From NCBI GenBank assembly GCA_947179485.1, contig OX359250.1, positions 15,730,539 through 15,794,538 on the forward strand: a stretch of DNA of 64,000 nucleotides. The letters run 5' to 3'. The notes below the pieces were generated by a model, which had not been told where the DNA came from, did no database searches, and saw only the letters and a program-made list of their open reading frames with translations. The position numbers and the translations under genes are program-made. Of the stretch, positions 11,782-21,291 are shown one piece after another (positions within the stretch are counted from its first letter, which is position 1; every line of letters begins with the position of its first letter). The stretch comes from Allacma fusca. Its lineage: Eukaryota > Arthropoda > Collembola > Symphypleona > Sminthuridae.

Positions 11782-13450
11782 ATGTCCCAATTATTTTATT
11801 CCGAATTAATTTCCAAACTCCCGAAGTTCGACGGCAAATCCTCAGCTAAATCATGGCTATTCTGTTTAAATGAAGATTGTATGCTTTTAAAAATTGATAC
11901 TCATTGGATTCTAAGGAATATGTACCGTTTACTCGAAAGTCAAGCTGCCAATTGGTGGAAATTTACTAATCAAGGTGTAATTAGTGATTTAGATGCTGAC
12001 AATGCCAATGATAAATTTGTCATTTTTAAACATTTGCTATTCCTACAATTCCCAGAACCCGATTCCAGAAAGGTTGCCATTGAATTAAATCAAAATCGAA
12101 AATTCCTGATTGGCAAAGAGTCCCCAATGGATTATGTATTAGATAAATTAGGATTATTTTATGACATTGACCCGCAAATGAATGATAAAGTAAAGATTGA
12201 CCATTTAGTTGAAGGCCTACCTGTTCAACTTGGATTTACCCTACGATCCCAATTAAACCCAGACAGTACCGTTGCCCAGTTTGAAAAATACTTCCTTTAT
12301 CATTGTGAAAATCCCCATTTCCAATTATTTGTTTCCCAACCCTTCAATCCTGTCCCAACTGAATTTATACCTCATTCAGAATTATACAACTCCATTCCTT
12401 CTCAGCCCAAAGAAGATTTAGCTCCTTTTCCCCAGATTATACCTCAGATTTCTCAAAACCCATCATCCCATTCATCCAACCGTCCCAGTTGCCAAATATG
12501 TGGAAAATTCGGACACATTGCGGCTACGTGCTATGAATTTCTTAATTTACAACGTAATACACAACGTCATAATAATTTCCAAGATTATTCCACTAATAAT
12601 CGTCAAAATGGAAACTGGAACCCCAATGGAAATTCCAAACCTACATTTAAGAATTCGATTAATCAAATCCCATCTTTGATTTCCAATAATATGGAAACCA
12701 TTAATGATCAACCTCATTTTAATCAAAATTCCCAGTTTCAATACCCTACATTTGATGATTCCGTAAAACTGAATAGCCTGACCACATGGAGAAATCAGAC
12801 TATACCTTCAACCGCTTTATGTAACAATTCATCCCTACCTGCTGATATTGCAAAGCATATAGAAATTCCCCAATCTCACCCAATTCATTTTATTCCCCCT
12901 GCTCCCCAAATATCACGTATGAAAACCTTTCCATTTCTCCCAGTCCTTCCAAAAGAGAATTCATCTGACTCTAAACTGTTGTATTTATCGGCTAGTATTG
13001 CCTTCCTTGAATGTGATGCTCTCATTGATAGTGGAGCCGCTGTATCGGTAATTAGTGAACATTTCTTTACTAAGTTACCGAAGACCACTCAAGGAATTGT
13101 AACCCCCTTAGTTACACCGGTGTCCCTGTCCCTCGCTGTCCAAGATTCCTGTAATTTACTAATTACTCATAAAGTTAAACTTCCTGTGAAAATAAATGGT
13201 TTATTCACCGAATGGAAATTCTGGATAGTTCCTAAAGCATCATTTGATGTCATAATTGGATTAAATTTTCTCAGAACTTATAATGCTGTATTAGATTTTG
13301 GTTCTGATTTACTTTCTTTTCCCCAGTTGTCCACCATTCTATCCCCATGCCCAAATCCCAAACCTACTGTTTCTTCAATTGCTGTTCAAACTGAGTTTGA
13401 AAATAGTATTACTTCTGAATCTTTTCCTATTGCAACAATCTACGAGAAAG
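11782..13450 (+). CDS. Gag-protease polyprotein of the gypsy-like element (C-terminus lost in the gap)
   Basis: Open from the ATG at 11782 into the gap (556 codons). The N-terminal 190 residues resemble a retrotransposon Gag capsid region (KSWLFCLNEDC, ANWWKF, MDYVLDKLGLF) and share this layout with the Gag at 47942-48916. A CCHC zinc knuckle, CQICGKFGHIAATC, lies near residue 237. A retropepsin-like aspartic protease follows, with active-site ALIDSGAAVSVIS near residue 415 and the family's later IIGLNFL. Gag and protease share one frame, and reverse transcriptase would be expected downstream. No stop or frameshift is seen, so the copy may be young. Confidence 0.85.
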
Positions 13451-13650
13451 NNNNNNNNNNNNNNNNNNNNNNNNNNNNNNNNNNNNNNNNNNNNNNNNNN
13501 NNNNNNNNNNNNNNNNNNNNNNNNNNNNNNNNNNNNNNNNNNNNNNNNNNNNNNNNNNNNNNNNNNNNNNNNNNNNNNNNNNNNNNNNNNNNNNNNNNNN
13601 NNNNNNNNNNNNNNNNNNNNNNNNNNNNNNNNNNNNNNNNNNNNNNNNNN
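13451..13650. other. Assembly gap, 200 N
   Basis: Exactly 200 N, probably a placeholder of arbitrary size. It cuts an LTR polyprotein on its left and Polinton PolB on its right, so the missing sequence must include at least the rest of both genes plus the left end of the Polinton. The true distance is unknown. Confidence 0.98.
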
Positions 13651-15672
13651 TACTGACTATTCAGTTTACTTTTATTTGTAAAGGCGGACTGGCAAAGCTG
13701 GCAATGACTTATACGTTCGAATTCAACTAGCTCGTCCATCGTCGGCTGTCGAAATAAATTTGTATTCCGAATGACCGTCAATAATTTTTGGGCCCAAAAA
13801 AACATTCGCTGAAAAAAGCGCTCCGTCACACATGTTCCGTCTTCAGCCGTGTAATGCTCGACAGCGACAACATGTGTGTTTTTTGTAATTTTATTACCAC
13901 CGAGTTCCATAGAATCTCGGCGAACAATCACAAATGAAAATGCCCTTAAACCACTGGAATCAGCGTCTTCTTTATTCGTCGGTTTGCCCTTTCTGTTCTT
14001 TTCCTCGCCACCCTGAAACGTAACGTATATGACAAATGGGAACGGCAACGTTAAATCAAATCGACTAAACTCTAGCTTTGCTCCGATTGGTGGAATATTT
14101 TCTGTGGGCTCATCTATTATACAGCGGGTGCTTTGAAAATCAGTTGGAAGGTTGCCATTTGCGATATTTATTAAATTATTGACTGCATTCAGTGTGCACT
14201 GGTTAGTGATGTGGGCGCGGAAGGGTTTTTCCGTACTAAAATAGAGTAGGCATTCTTTACAAACGCGAGTATTACATTTTCTTGGGCTTAAACGGGCCAA
14301 AAATTTATCCATAGAATTTACAAGTACAAAATGGAACTTGTCTCGATGTTCTACTCCACCACCACCACCATTTGGCGGCGCTGGTAGTTTAATCAAAAAT
14401 AAATTGACCGTTCTTGAGTATGCGAAGGCGCTCCTACGTATGACAAGCACGCGTTTATTTTTTTCGTGCGACAGAATGTTAACGCACACCTTGTTATTAG
14501 TTTCAAACCGACTGATTCTTTCATAAATCCCACTGATATCTTGGCACTCTGTACACACTCCGGTAAAATCGAGTTTTGAGTAATACCGGCGCCATGTCCT
14601 ACAGGTTTTCAAGTTATATTTCTTATGCTTTGGAATTAGTTTGTTGGTCGCTACTGCTTCGTCCCAAAAAAGCCCGGCAGTGACACATACCTTGAAACAT
14701 TCTGTTTTCGTCTTAAAATTGATAATGCCCTGAGCCCTAAACGGCATTTTTATGTACTCACGAATTTGAACTGACTCCAGTGGCCGATACTCAGCAACTT
14801 TAATCTCCAATGATTTAATTAACTTTACATGGAAATTGCTCCCATTTTGAATAAAAACGGATTGTTTGGTTGCAATATCATCTGCGCAAGCCATAATTAC
14901 ATTGGAAATGTTTTCTGTTGTAAACAGTATATGATGTTCACTTTGGAAGAAAAACAAGATGAGTTTAGTTCGTATAACCTCCTCACCCTGTACAATAGTC
15001 TGCTCAAGCTCCACACCCAATTTCAAGGAGATTCTCAAAGATCCTTGTAAGCGGATTAGTTGTTCTAATAATTTTTTCAGGGGTTCAAAGAGCCTACTAA
15101 ACACGTCATCAATATGTACAATATCTTCTGCTGTAAAATGATGGACATACGAGATTATAGCTCCATGATGAGACCTGCTGAATTCTCTAAAGACGGACAA
15201 ATCTAGTCGTTGTTGTTGTTGTTGAGGAGGAGGGGGAGGTGGAGTTTCTGCGGCAGTCTCACTGGATGTGGAGGCGATGACGATATTCTCCGCCGGAGGC
15301 GCCTCTACTTCTCCGCCATCCCCAACTTGATTGGTCTCTTCTCGACTACGACATACATGGACTCGAATATCAAGGCAATACAGCTGGCACAAGGGGCAAA
15401 AATGTTCCGCCAAAATATGTCTGTCATATGGAATTTTGTTACGGCAGTAGAATGGGCAGTTGGGCACAGAGCAATGAAAAACCTACGCCCGAGAGAAAAT
15501 ACGAAAATAATTATTTTAAAATATCGTAACAGTTTTTTAATAAAAATGCCTTCACAAATAAATTAGCCTGCCTACGGTATAATTCAAACAACATACTTAC
15601 GTAATTAAATCTACCGGAGACAGTTGCACGTGGGTACTCTGTCCCAGAAAAGTCACCATCATCATCGGCCAT
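13651..15672 (-). CDS. polB: Polinton family-B DNA polymerase, N-terminal half (cut by the gap)
   Basis: Exons 15601-15672 (ATG at 15670-15672) and 13651-15482, with a 118-bp intron having a GTAAGT donor. About 634 residues are seen, and the polymerase catalytic motifs lie in the gap. The N-terminus has a C2H2-like zinc finger followed by a Cys-rich segment, then a proline/glutamine-rich stretch. Further on come the family's RVCKECLLYFSTEKPF finger and the PFVIY segment that marks exonuclease motif I. In relatives this reads YxDFE; here it reads YVTFQ (14012-14043), so both acidic catalytic residues are replaced. The last part, HCQLCQSAF, is the start of the Cys-rich block found in Polinton polymerases. 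The family replicates the element by protein priming. Proofreading activity is doubtful in this copy. Confidence 0.88.
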
Positions 15673-15985
15673 TTTGGAAAAGAAACGCGAATTTCAAATA
15701 AATCACAAGTTATCGACGATTTCGTCATGGCCATCGGCAGTTCCGCACAGAGTAGTACGCCGACGCTGTTTTCTCATTGTCCCGTCGCATTGTCGTGCTA
15801 CAAGTTTTTCTTGTAAAACCCAGAACGACTTTATCGCAACTTGCATTGCCATCATGGCACACAAAATGTACAGCACTGCAAATATTATAATATAATGTTG
15901 TGTAATATCAGTTGGTTCACTAAAACTCAAACGCAAGCTTCATTCACAATTGTGTAATAGCAATAATAAATAACAATAATTATTA

Positions 15986-16507
15986 TTATTGTAGTGCGTT
16001 ACTTTTATTAGTAAATTCCAAGCAATTTCCAACCTCTTCAAACTTGGATCGCTCTGACTGCTCCTGCTTCTTTTGCCACTGCTTGGAATCACACAATGTA
16101 GTAATAATTTTTCTTTCCAGGTTATTAACCTCGACTTTGGGGTGTGTAGTGTGTAAAATGACGTCGTCGCCCAAGTAGTCGTGGTCGTCGTGAGAAAGGC
16201 AATGAAGCAACAAATGAAATGTTTTTACTAAAGATTTTTCACTCTCAAGTATTTCAAATATAAATTCATTGGCTGCTTTGGAAGCCAGGCTGCTTAAATA
16301 GTTTTTCACAATTAAATCCTCAGCTGAAATTTCGACGGAGCTAGTCGAATTTTTTGTCCCGAAAGTTACACCACTGTTATTTGAAACGGCTGATGATGAT
16401 GATGACGATGATGGGGAGATGATCGAAGTGCGTGAAGCCAAGGTGGTGGTAGACGGAAACACAAACTGGAGGCAGAGCACAAAGTAAAGTCGGTGTAATT
16501 TCTTCAT
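15986..16507 (-). CDS. Small Polinton ORF, 173 residues, function unknown
   Basis: ATG start, with a hydrophobic N-terminus (KLHRLYFVLCLQFVFP) that looks like a signal peptide or membrane anchor. A serine/threonine-rich stretch follows, then a mixed helical C-terminal region. It is not recognised. Another open frame (16377-16667) overlaps its 5' end, and either could be real or part of a spliced product with the ORF at 16583-17362. The position between PolB and the packaging genes suits an accessory virion or regulatory protein, but no function is claimed. Confidence 0.45.
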   Translation of the reverse strand: MKKLHRLYFVLCLQFVFPSTTTLASRTSIISPSSSSSSSAVSNNSGVTFGTKNSTSSVEISAEDLIVKNYLSSLASKAANEFIFEILESEKSLVKTFHLLLHCLSHDDHDYLGDDVILHTTHPKVEVNNLERKIITTLCDSKQWQKKQEQSERSKFEEVGNCLEFTNKSNALQ

Positions 16508-16582
16508 TTCTCGAAAGAATATTCACAGCGTATGTATTGTACTGGCCAAGAGATGTGCGAATACTAAAGTAAATCCCAAGCC

Positions 16583-17362
16583 TTAGCGCCTTCTTATGCT
16601 TGTAATTTTCCTCTCCTTCCTTGATTTGGGCAAAGTTTTTTGCGGATAATTCCGCACCTTCCGCCACTCTACAGCAACACTACTTTGTTTCCTCTTTGTC
16701 TCTCTTGCTATATTACGTTTACGGCGTAGTCGTACTACACTGTTCGTACCTTTCCCTTTCGTTGATTTATTGAATAATTGTGCTGCTTGGTATTCAATCG
16801 GACGCCAATGTTTTATTGCACTGTTTTTTTCCTCCGTCGTATTTTCTACAGCCTGTGGTAAGGTGGTGGTGGAGGGTGTGGATGCCAAAATTCTGCTTTT
16901 GTCTGCTCGCTGTTGAGATACGGCCTCTCCACAAATTTCCTCAGGGGACTGAGACTCAGTAGTAGTCTTCCCAGCTCCCACGCCTCCTCCTCCTCCTCCC
17001 ATCAACTTTACGTTCTCACGCTCATCCTCGACCTCCTCCTCGATTTTCGAAGAACCAGGATTCTTCTTTGCACTTTGAAGTTTTTGCTTTTCAGTCACAG
17101 CTTTAGTAGGAGTATCTTTCCCATTCGTACTCGTACTCGTAGTCGACCCTTCGTCATTCGAGAATGATTTATTGGTTGGTTGCTCGCTATGAGTTTTGCT
17201 GTTCTCGACGTTAGTCTGCACATCCGCAGTTGTTTCTGCCGGCTGTTTTTTGTTTTGTTTTACTACTGTACTCCGTTGTTGTTCGTTGTACATATTCAAG
17301 AGTTTAAAATATAATTCTGGTGGCATGACCTTATATATATTAATTGCCCGACTATCCTCCAT
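16583..17362 (-). CDS. Polinton ORF, 259 residues, basic C-terminus
   Basis: Starts at the ATG at 17360-17362; the frame opens earlier only through a TTG. The N-terminus (KVMPPELYFKLLNMY) resembles the short hydrophobic P-P-E-L segment seen at the start of a widespread Polinton ORF. A long low-complexity region rich in T, S, E and K follows, then a glycine run (LMGGGGGGVGAGK), and the final 80 residues are strongly basic (RLRRKRNIARETKRKQ). This suggests a DNA- or capsid-interior-binding protein, by inference only. It overlaps the preceding gene by 11 bases. Confidence 0.55.
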   Translation of the reverse strand: MEDSRAINIYKVMPPELYFKLLNMYNEQQRSTVVKQNKKQPAETTADVQTNVENSKTHSEQPTNKSFSNDEGSTTSTSTNGKDTPTKAVTEKQKLQSAKKNPGSSKIEEEVEDERENVKLMGGGGGGVGAGKTTTESQSPEEICGEAVSQQRADKSRILASTPSTTTLPQAVENTTEEKNSAIKHWRPIEYQAAQLFNKSTKGKGTNSVVRLRRKRNIARETKRKQSSVAVEWRKVRNYPQKTLPKSRKERKITSIRRR

Positions 17363-17837
17363 CGCCGTCAACAGAAAAGCCCAACATGCACTCTACATTA
17401 AAAATACACTTGTATACTGTAGCCAATACAGCTCTTACAGTTTTTTCTTCTCTCAACAATACTTGTATGAGGGACTGCTGCTGCTTCTGTTGCGATTTGG
17501 ATCTTCTGATGACGACAACGTTGTCTCCACCACCACCCGAAGATAGTTCCCTACACCGACACAATCCTCGGAAAATATATTGTAAGCGCCTGTTTGTAGC
17601 ACTTGATAATGGACTCGTTAAAAATACGTCTAGGTTACAAAATAGATCGCACAATGCCAACAACGTTTCATTTGACGCTTCTTTAATTAATGTTTCGTAG
17701 TTGAGTTTGTTTGGAGCCAGCAATATTTCGTACAAATGCTCACATTGTGTTTCCAATCTTGAACGCTCTACTTGCATCTCCCTTGTCGTGAATTTCGGAA
17801 GTGGGAAGTTTGGCGGGAAAACGTTATTTTGGACCAT
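17352..17837 (-). CDS. Small alpha-helical Polinton protein, 161 residues
   Basis: The ATG at 17835-17837 overlaps the ATPase stop by 14 bases in another frame; an upstream start at 17882 is possible but would overlap more. The pattern ALCDLFCNLDVFLTSPLSS followed by a basic R-x2-L-x2-I helix and a later K/Q/R-rich helix resembles a small conserved protein of unknown role found next to capsid genes in many Polintons. The tight overlap with the ATPase gene supports it as a real gene. Confidence 0.6.
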   Translation of the reverse strand: MVQNNVFPPNFPLPKFTTREMQVERSRLETQCEHLYEILLAPNKLNYETLIKEASNETLLALCDLFCNLDVFLTSPLSSATNRRLQYIFRGLCRCRELSSGGGGDNVVVIRRSKSQQKQQQSLIQVLLREEKTVRAVLATVYKCIFNVECMLGFSVDGDGG

Positions 17838-18480
17838 ATACCTCACAGGTTTCGTCGGACAAAAAGAGGTTATTCCGAGCAAAGTATCGAAACCGTCGGT
17901 GGTGGGGGTGGAAGTCTAACATGAGGTAGCTAAAGTCTCTGGATTTAAGTGCGCGGTCATAGGCTGCTCTAATAAATGCAGTGTCATCAGGGCACACTTG
18001 ACTTGCAATGTAGCGTATGATCCGCTTATCACGGTTGAAGGGAAAGAGAAATAGTATTTGTGTATTAAGTACGCTGTCTCGTATGGTGGAAACAAAAGGC
18101 TGTTGTAGGATTACAGCAACACACACCTTGCGATGATGGGAGATTTTTGTAAATAAATTGTTCACTAACTCAGATAGCTCACAGCGTTTTTTTAAAGCCG
18201 AGAGTTGATCGTCCACAACTACAAACGAATTTGCGCTAATTTGTGCTTCAGTAAGCGAAGTTACAAAAGACACTTGCGGGTCATTAAGTTGAAAATCTGT
18301 AAACTCGTCTTGAATATAATCACATAGATAAATCACCTTGTCTATACGTTCCGTAAATATTTCGTCTCGCCTTCGAATTAATTCCAACACCATACGGGTC
18401 TTCCCGGTCATTGATTGACCATATATCTGGATCGTTGATGGAACCGGGATTTGACACGGAATGCTATTCTCATAATCCAT
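17824..18480 (-). CDS. Polinton genome-packaging ATPase (FtsK/HerA, A32-like)
   Basis: 218 residues from the ATG at 18478-18480. The frame opens further upstream, but that part reads as a non-homologous hydrophobic leader. Walker A is GQSMTGKT (near residue 20) and Walker B is SFVVVDD (near residue 85), followed by the arginine- and glutamine-containing sensor region (HHRKVCVAVILQQ). The size and order match the DNA-packaging ATPases of Polintons, adintoviruses and virophages, which drive genome entry into a preformed capsid. There is no intron. All nucleotide-binding residues are present. Confidence 0.9.
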   Translation of the reverse strand: MDYENSIPCQIPVPSTIQIYGQSMTGKTRMVLELIRRRDEIFTERIDKVIYLCDYIQDEFTDFQLNDPQVSFVTSLTEAQISANSFVVVDDQLSALKKRCELSELVNNLFTKISHHRKVCVAVILQQPFVSTIRDSVLNTQILFLFPFNRDKRIIRYIASQVCPDDTAFIRAAYDRALKSRDFSYLMLDFHPHHRRFRYFARNNLFLSDETCEVYGPK

Positions 18481-18642
18481 AGACGTATGGGAAAAAAACG
18501 ATGAACTGGAAACGGAACAAAGAAAGAAAGAAAGAACGAAAATTTGTGTGTGCACAAATGAGAGTACACTAGCCCACTGGTATACCATCACCATTTACAA
18601 CCCGTTTTTATTCATTTTTTTCTTTTTTAATTTCAATAATTG

Positions 18643-19299
18643 TTAACGTAAACAAGAAGAATACCCATTACTATATGTTCTACATAGACATTTTGCTTTA
18701 TTTATTTGTAAATTGTTTGCCTTATCATAAATGCCATAGGGATTAAATCCATTAATGTTTTTTACAAAATTTGTAACCACGAAATCATTACGTCGTGTAT
18801 TTCTACCAAACCTACGGAGGAATTTTTCAAAACTTTGCCCCAATCCCATACAATAAAGGAATAAAATACAATAGAATCCACAGGCATTACTGGAGCCACT
18901 TTGCAAAGTTTTGCAGTTTTCGTTGCCAATTCGAAGGAAGGTGGGTAGTTCCACGTGTTTATAAGTGTCAATTGATTGACCAAATGAATCCAAATAATAG
19001 CACTTGACTCGGGATATAATGTACAAAGCAATCCAATGCTCGCCTAAAATTAGACATGTAACAATTACACACATGCGATATTAGGTAGCTTTTAATGAAG
19101 CAAAATTTGCATAATTATTATTACTCTATGTACCAGGTTCAAAGCTTCTGGATGTGTTTATAATTACGGCTGTGGGAAATTTTGTGATGCCACCAACGAC
19201 TTCTTCAACTCTGTCCGCAGCACACACCACAATCGGTATATCAAGGCATTTCGAATTGTAAAGTACATGCAAGCCACGTTCCAAGCTCGACGTATTCAT
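18643..19299 (-). CDS. Adenain-like cysteine protease (virion maturation)
   Basis: Two exons, 19134-19299 and 18643-19043, separated by a 90-bp GT-AG intron and together giving 188 residues in frame. The intron falls just before the catalytic histidine. The catalytic set is visible: His in EHWIALY, Asp in YYLDSFG, Gln in TLQSGSS and Cys in NACGFYC. In adenovirus-like viruses this protease (C5 clan) trims capsid and core precursors during maturation. The exon 1 start is the ATG at 19297-19299; the open frame continues upstream but without similarity. No catalytic residue is missing. Confidence 0.88.
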
Positions 19300-19390
19300 C
19301 TTTTTTTTTGTATCGAATGAAAGGTTCGGGGAGGCGGAGGAGGAGTAGGTCACTGCTCTGCTGTTGCTGATGCTGATGCTGCTTGTAAAT

Positions 19391-20865
19391 CTAATCTGTT
19401 GTAATGTTCCGAGCCTTATCAATTTCGATACAGGTTTGGCCGAGTAAAAACATTATCACGGTGATATTTTCCGTCAGAGCCTGAGAGAACCTCAGGGAAA
19501 TTTTGCATTGGCCCGCCTTATTTACCGACAACGAATTTGAAGATAATGGCAGCAGTTCTATGCACGTAAAGGCATAGCCTGTAAACAATCCACACAAAAA
19601 ATAGTTTATTATTTAGAGTTATTGTTTTAAATTATTACGAGTTTTTTTTTGTTTTGTTTATGGTAATTGGTTATGTAAATATTGGTAGTTTTTATAGGTT
19701 TTTTACCGTCTCTCCACCTATCCGATGTGATGCCGTTTCCAACAATTTGCGAAGCAGCCAGTCGCCTCAACGACCTGAGGGCGAATGTGAAATCAAGACA
19801 TCCTGCGGTCCCATTTTGAAATTCATACGTGAATTCCCTCTGCTCGATCGTGTCGTTGTTCCACGAAAAGTTTATACTGGAAATGTTCTTGTGCTCAAAA
19901 TTAAAAGCACTGGCTGACAGTTTGCCCAGGTAGGCTGCCGTAGAGACAAATCCAACAATTATACACTTTGGTATTCGAGGTAGGATTATAGAGTCAGATA
20001 TGTAGCTAGACAGTCCCGAGGCTATGTTAATGCATTTTAGTTCTGTCGTCGGACAGGGAAATTTAAAGGACTTCCCCTCATTGAGCATTTTACGATGGAA
20101 ATCAAGAACTCCTCGGGAAACGACTTTCCGGCTGATATACAAGGTGGCCTCGTTAATCACGACGGTATAGGGACAACCGGATATTCCAGTCTTGGAATCA
20201 CTTTTGGAATCCAGGCAAAATTCAGGAATTGATCGGCGTAAAATGAGTTTGAGTTCGACGCTGGCTGGTAAATAGCGCGTCTGCATCAGTAAATTGGCAA
20301 TTATATTTCCCGTGACGACAAACTGCTGTGAATTTTTGACAATATTATATCGCGTTTGATAGCCACCGTCTGTAGGGACGTAGGCATTGAATTTATCGTC
20401 TGGGTAGTAGAACGAATCTTGCAATTTGCCAGATTTCTCCTGTGGCGAGCTGCACAGAACCTTGTGCACGTATGCCAGGTGTGGGTAGTTATTATAAGAG
20501 TCGGACACTTGGACGTTGTTTAAAAATAACTGGACGTTGGAAAACAATGCGTCAAAGAATAGATTTGTAGGGCAGACGTCATCATTTGCATCGCAAACGT
20601 TTCCATTGCTTTGCACAATCTTGGCCTTGATTTTCAAAAAGCTATCCGCCAAATCAAAGTAGCTCTGCCCATCTCCCGAAACGACAAACTGGATTGGCTG
20701 GTAGTTGTCTGAAATAGACTCTATGGGGTAAAAAGGAATGTAATCTGTACTGTTTAACGTGGAAATGTCTGTTGGGTAATTCGCAAAGGGCAATAGTTCA
20801 CTTCGAATAGATTCAGTAGACCCACTGAATACAGTGGGATCCCCCTCAAATATTGTTGATTCCAT
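19391..20865 (-). CDS. Polinton major capsid protein (double jelly-roll type)
   Basis: Two exons, 19707-20865 and 19391-19578, with a 128-bp intron ending TTGTTTACAG. Together they encode 448 residues. The N-terminal part has the family pattern: a PIQF-type strand, SYFDLADSFL, LFSNVQLFLN, and a tyrosine-rich HLAYVHKVLCS segment. The second exon supplies the C-terminal strands (GQCKISLRFSQAL then IEIDKARNI) without which the fold would be incomplete, so the splice is well supported. It would form the hexon-like capsomers of the particle. The frame and both splice sites are intact. Confidence 0.9.
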
Positions 20866-20894
20866 GTTATTAATGGCGACTGAGACTGCTGTTA

Positions 20895-21290
20895 TTATTT
20901 TCGTGCACAATTTCTCCTCACACCCGCTGTCCTCCTCCTACGTCTTGCCCCACCAATTTGCATGGGCCTCTGCCTTTTAGTCCGTCTTCGTCTTCGTCCA
21001 CCTACTTGCGTTTTTCGTTTTCTCACCCTACCACCAGTTTGTCTCCTCCGACGCCGACTTCCAGAGGCGGATTGCTTCCGGGATTGGGTTAGTGGGACCA
21101 GATAAGAAGAACTTTCTGTTGAAAGTCCATTTCCGCCTCCCATTGTTGTCATGCCAACTCCAGTATCATATCGCCCCCCAACTTGGTAGTCAATATTATC
21201 GTCACCACTGTTGTTTTCGTCAAACTTGGAGCGCCGGGGCGGGGCCAGAGTACAAGCCTCTTCGTCGTCTTTGCACACAACTTCTCTCAT
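20895..21290 (-). CDS. Basic arginine-rich core-like protein with repeated Q-x-G-G motifs
   Basis: 131 residues from the ATG at 21288-21290, which follows the penton-like gene's stop almost immediately. The N-terminal half is acidic to neutral, and the C-terminal half is very basic with four blocks of R/K runs. A short motif recurs: YQVGGR, RQTGGR, TQVGGR and MQIGGA. The composition and place between capsid genes suggest a DNA-condensing core protein like adenovirus pVII or pX. The repeated x-G-G sites resemble adenain cleavage sites. Both are inferences; no homologue is recognised. Confidence 0.65.
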   Translation of the reverse strand: MREVVCKDDEEACTLAPPRRSKFDENNSGDDNIDYQVGGRYDTGVGMTTMGGGNGLSTESSSYLVPLTQSRKQSASGSRRRRRQTGGRVRKRKTQVGGRRRRRTKRQRPMQIGGARRRRRTAGVRRNCARK

Positions 21291-21291
21291 T

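Larger units (their letters stand above)
10591..13450 (+). mobile_element. Ty3/gypsy-like LTR retrotransposon, 5' portion only
   Basis: The stretch holds a candidate 5' LTR, a primer-binding-site-like sequence, a roughly 900-bp leader and a Gag-protease ORF that is still open at the assembly gap. Reverse transcriptase, RNase H, integrase and the 3' LTR are not seen and would lie inside or beyond the gap. The outer edge is uncertain: two short palindromes (ATAGTTAGC/GCTAACTAT at 10591-10612, then TCTCCA/TGGAGA) sit near where the LTR would start. Confidence 0.7.

Noticed and set aside
13298..13681. Plus-strand frame running through the gap
   Set aside because: Mostly N and a shadow of Gag-protease.
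15703..15936. 77-codon minus frame with a hydrophobic stretch (HYIIIFAVLYILCAMMAM)
   Set aside because: No ATG before the hydrophobic part and no link to neighbours. It could be an exon, but the evidence is too thin to call.
16377..16667. 96-codon minus frame overlapping two Polinton ORFs
   Set aside because: Begins at GTG and overlaps the 15986-16507 ORF in another frame; only noted as a possible alternative.
17196..17919. Several plus-strand frames across the Polinton small-gene region
   Set aside because: Shadows of the minus-strand ATPase and small ORFs; no similarity and no promoter or splice context.
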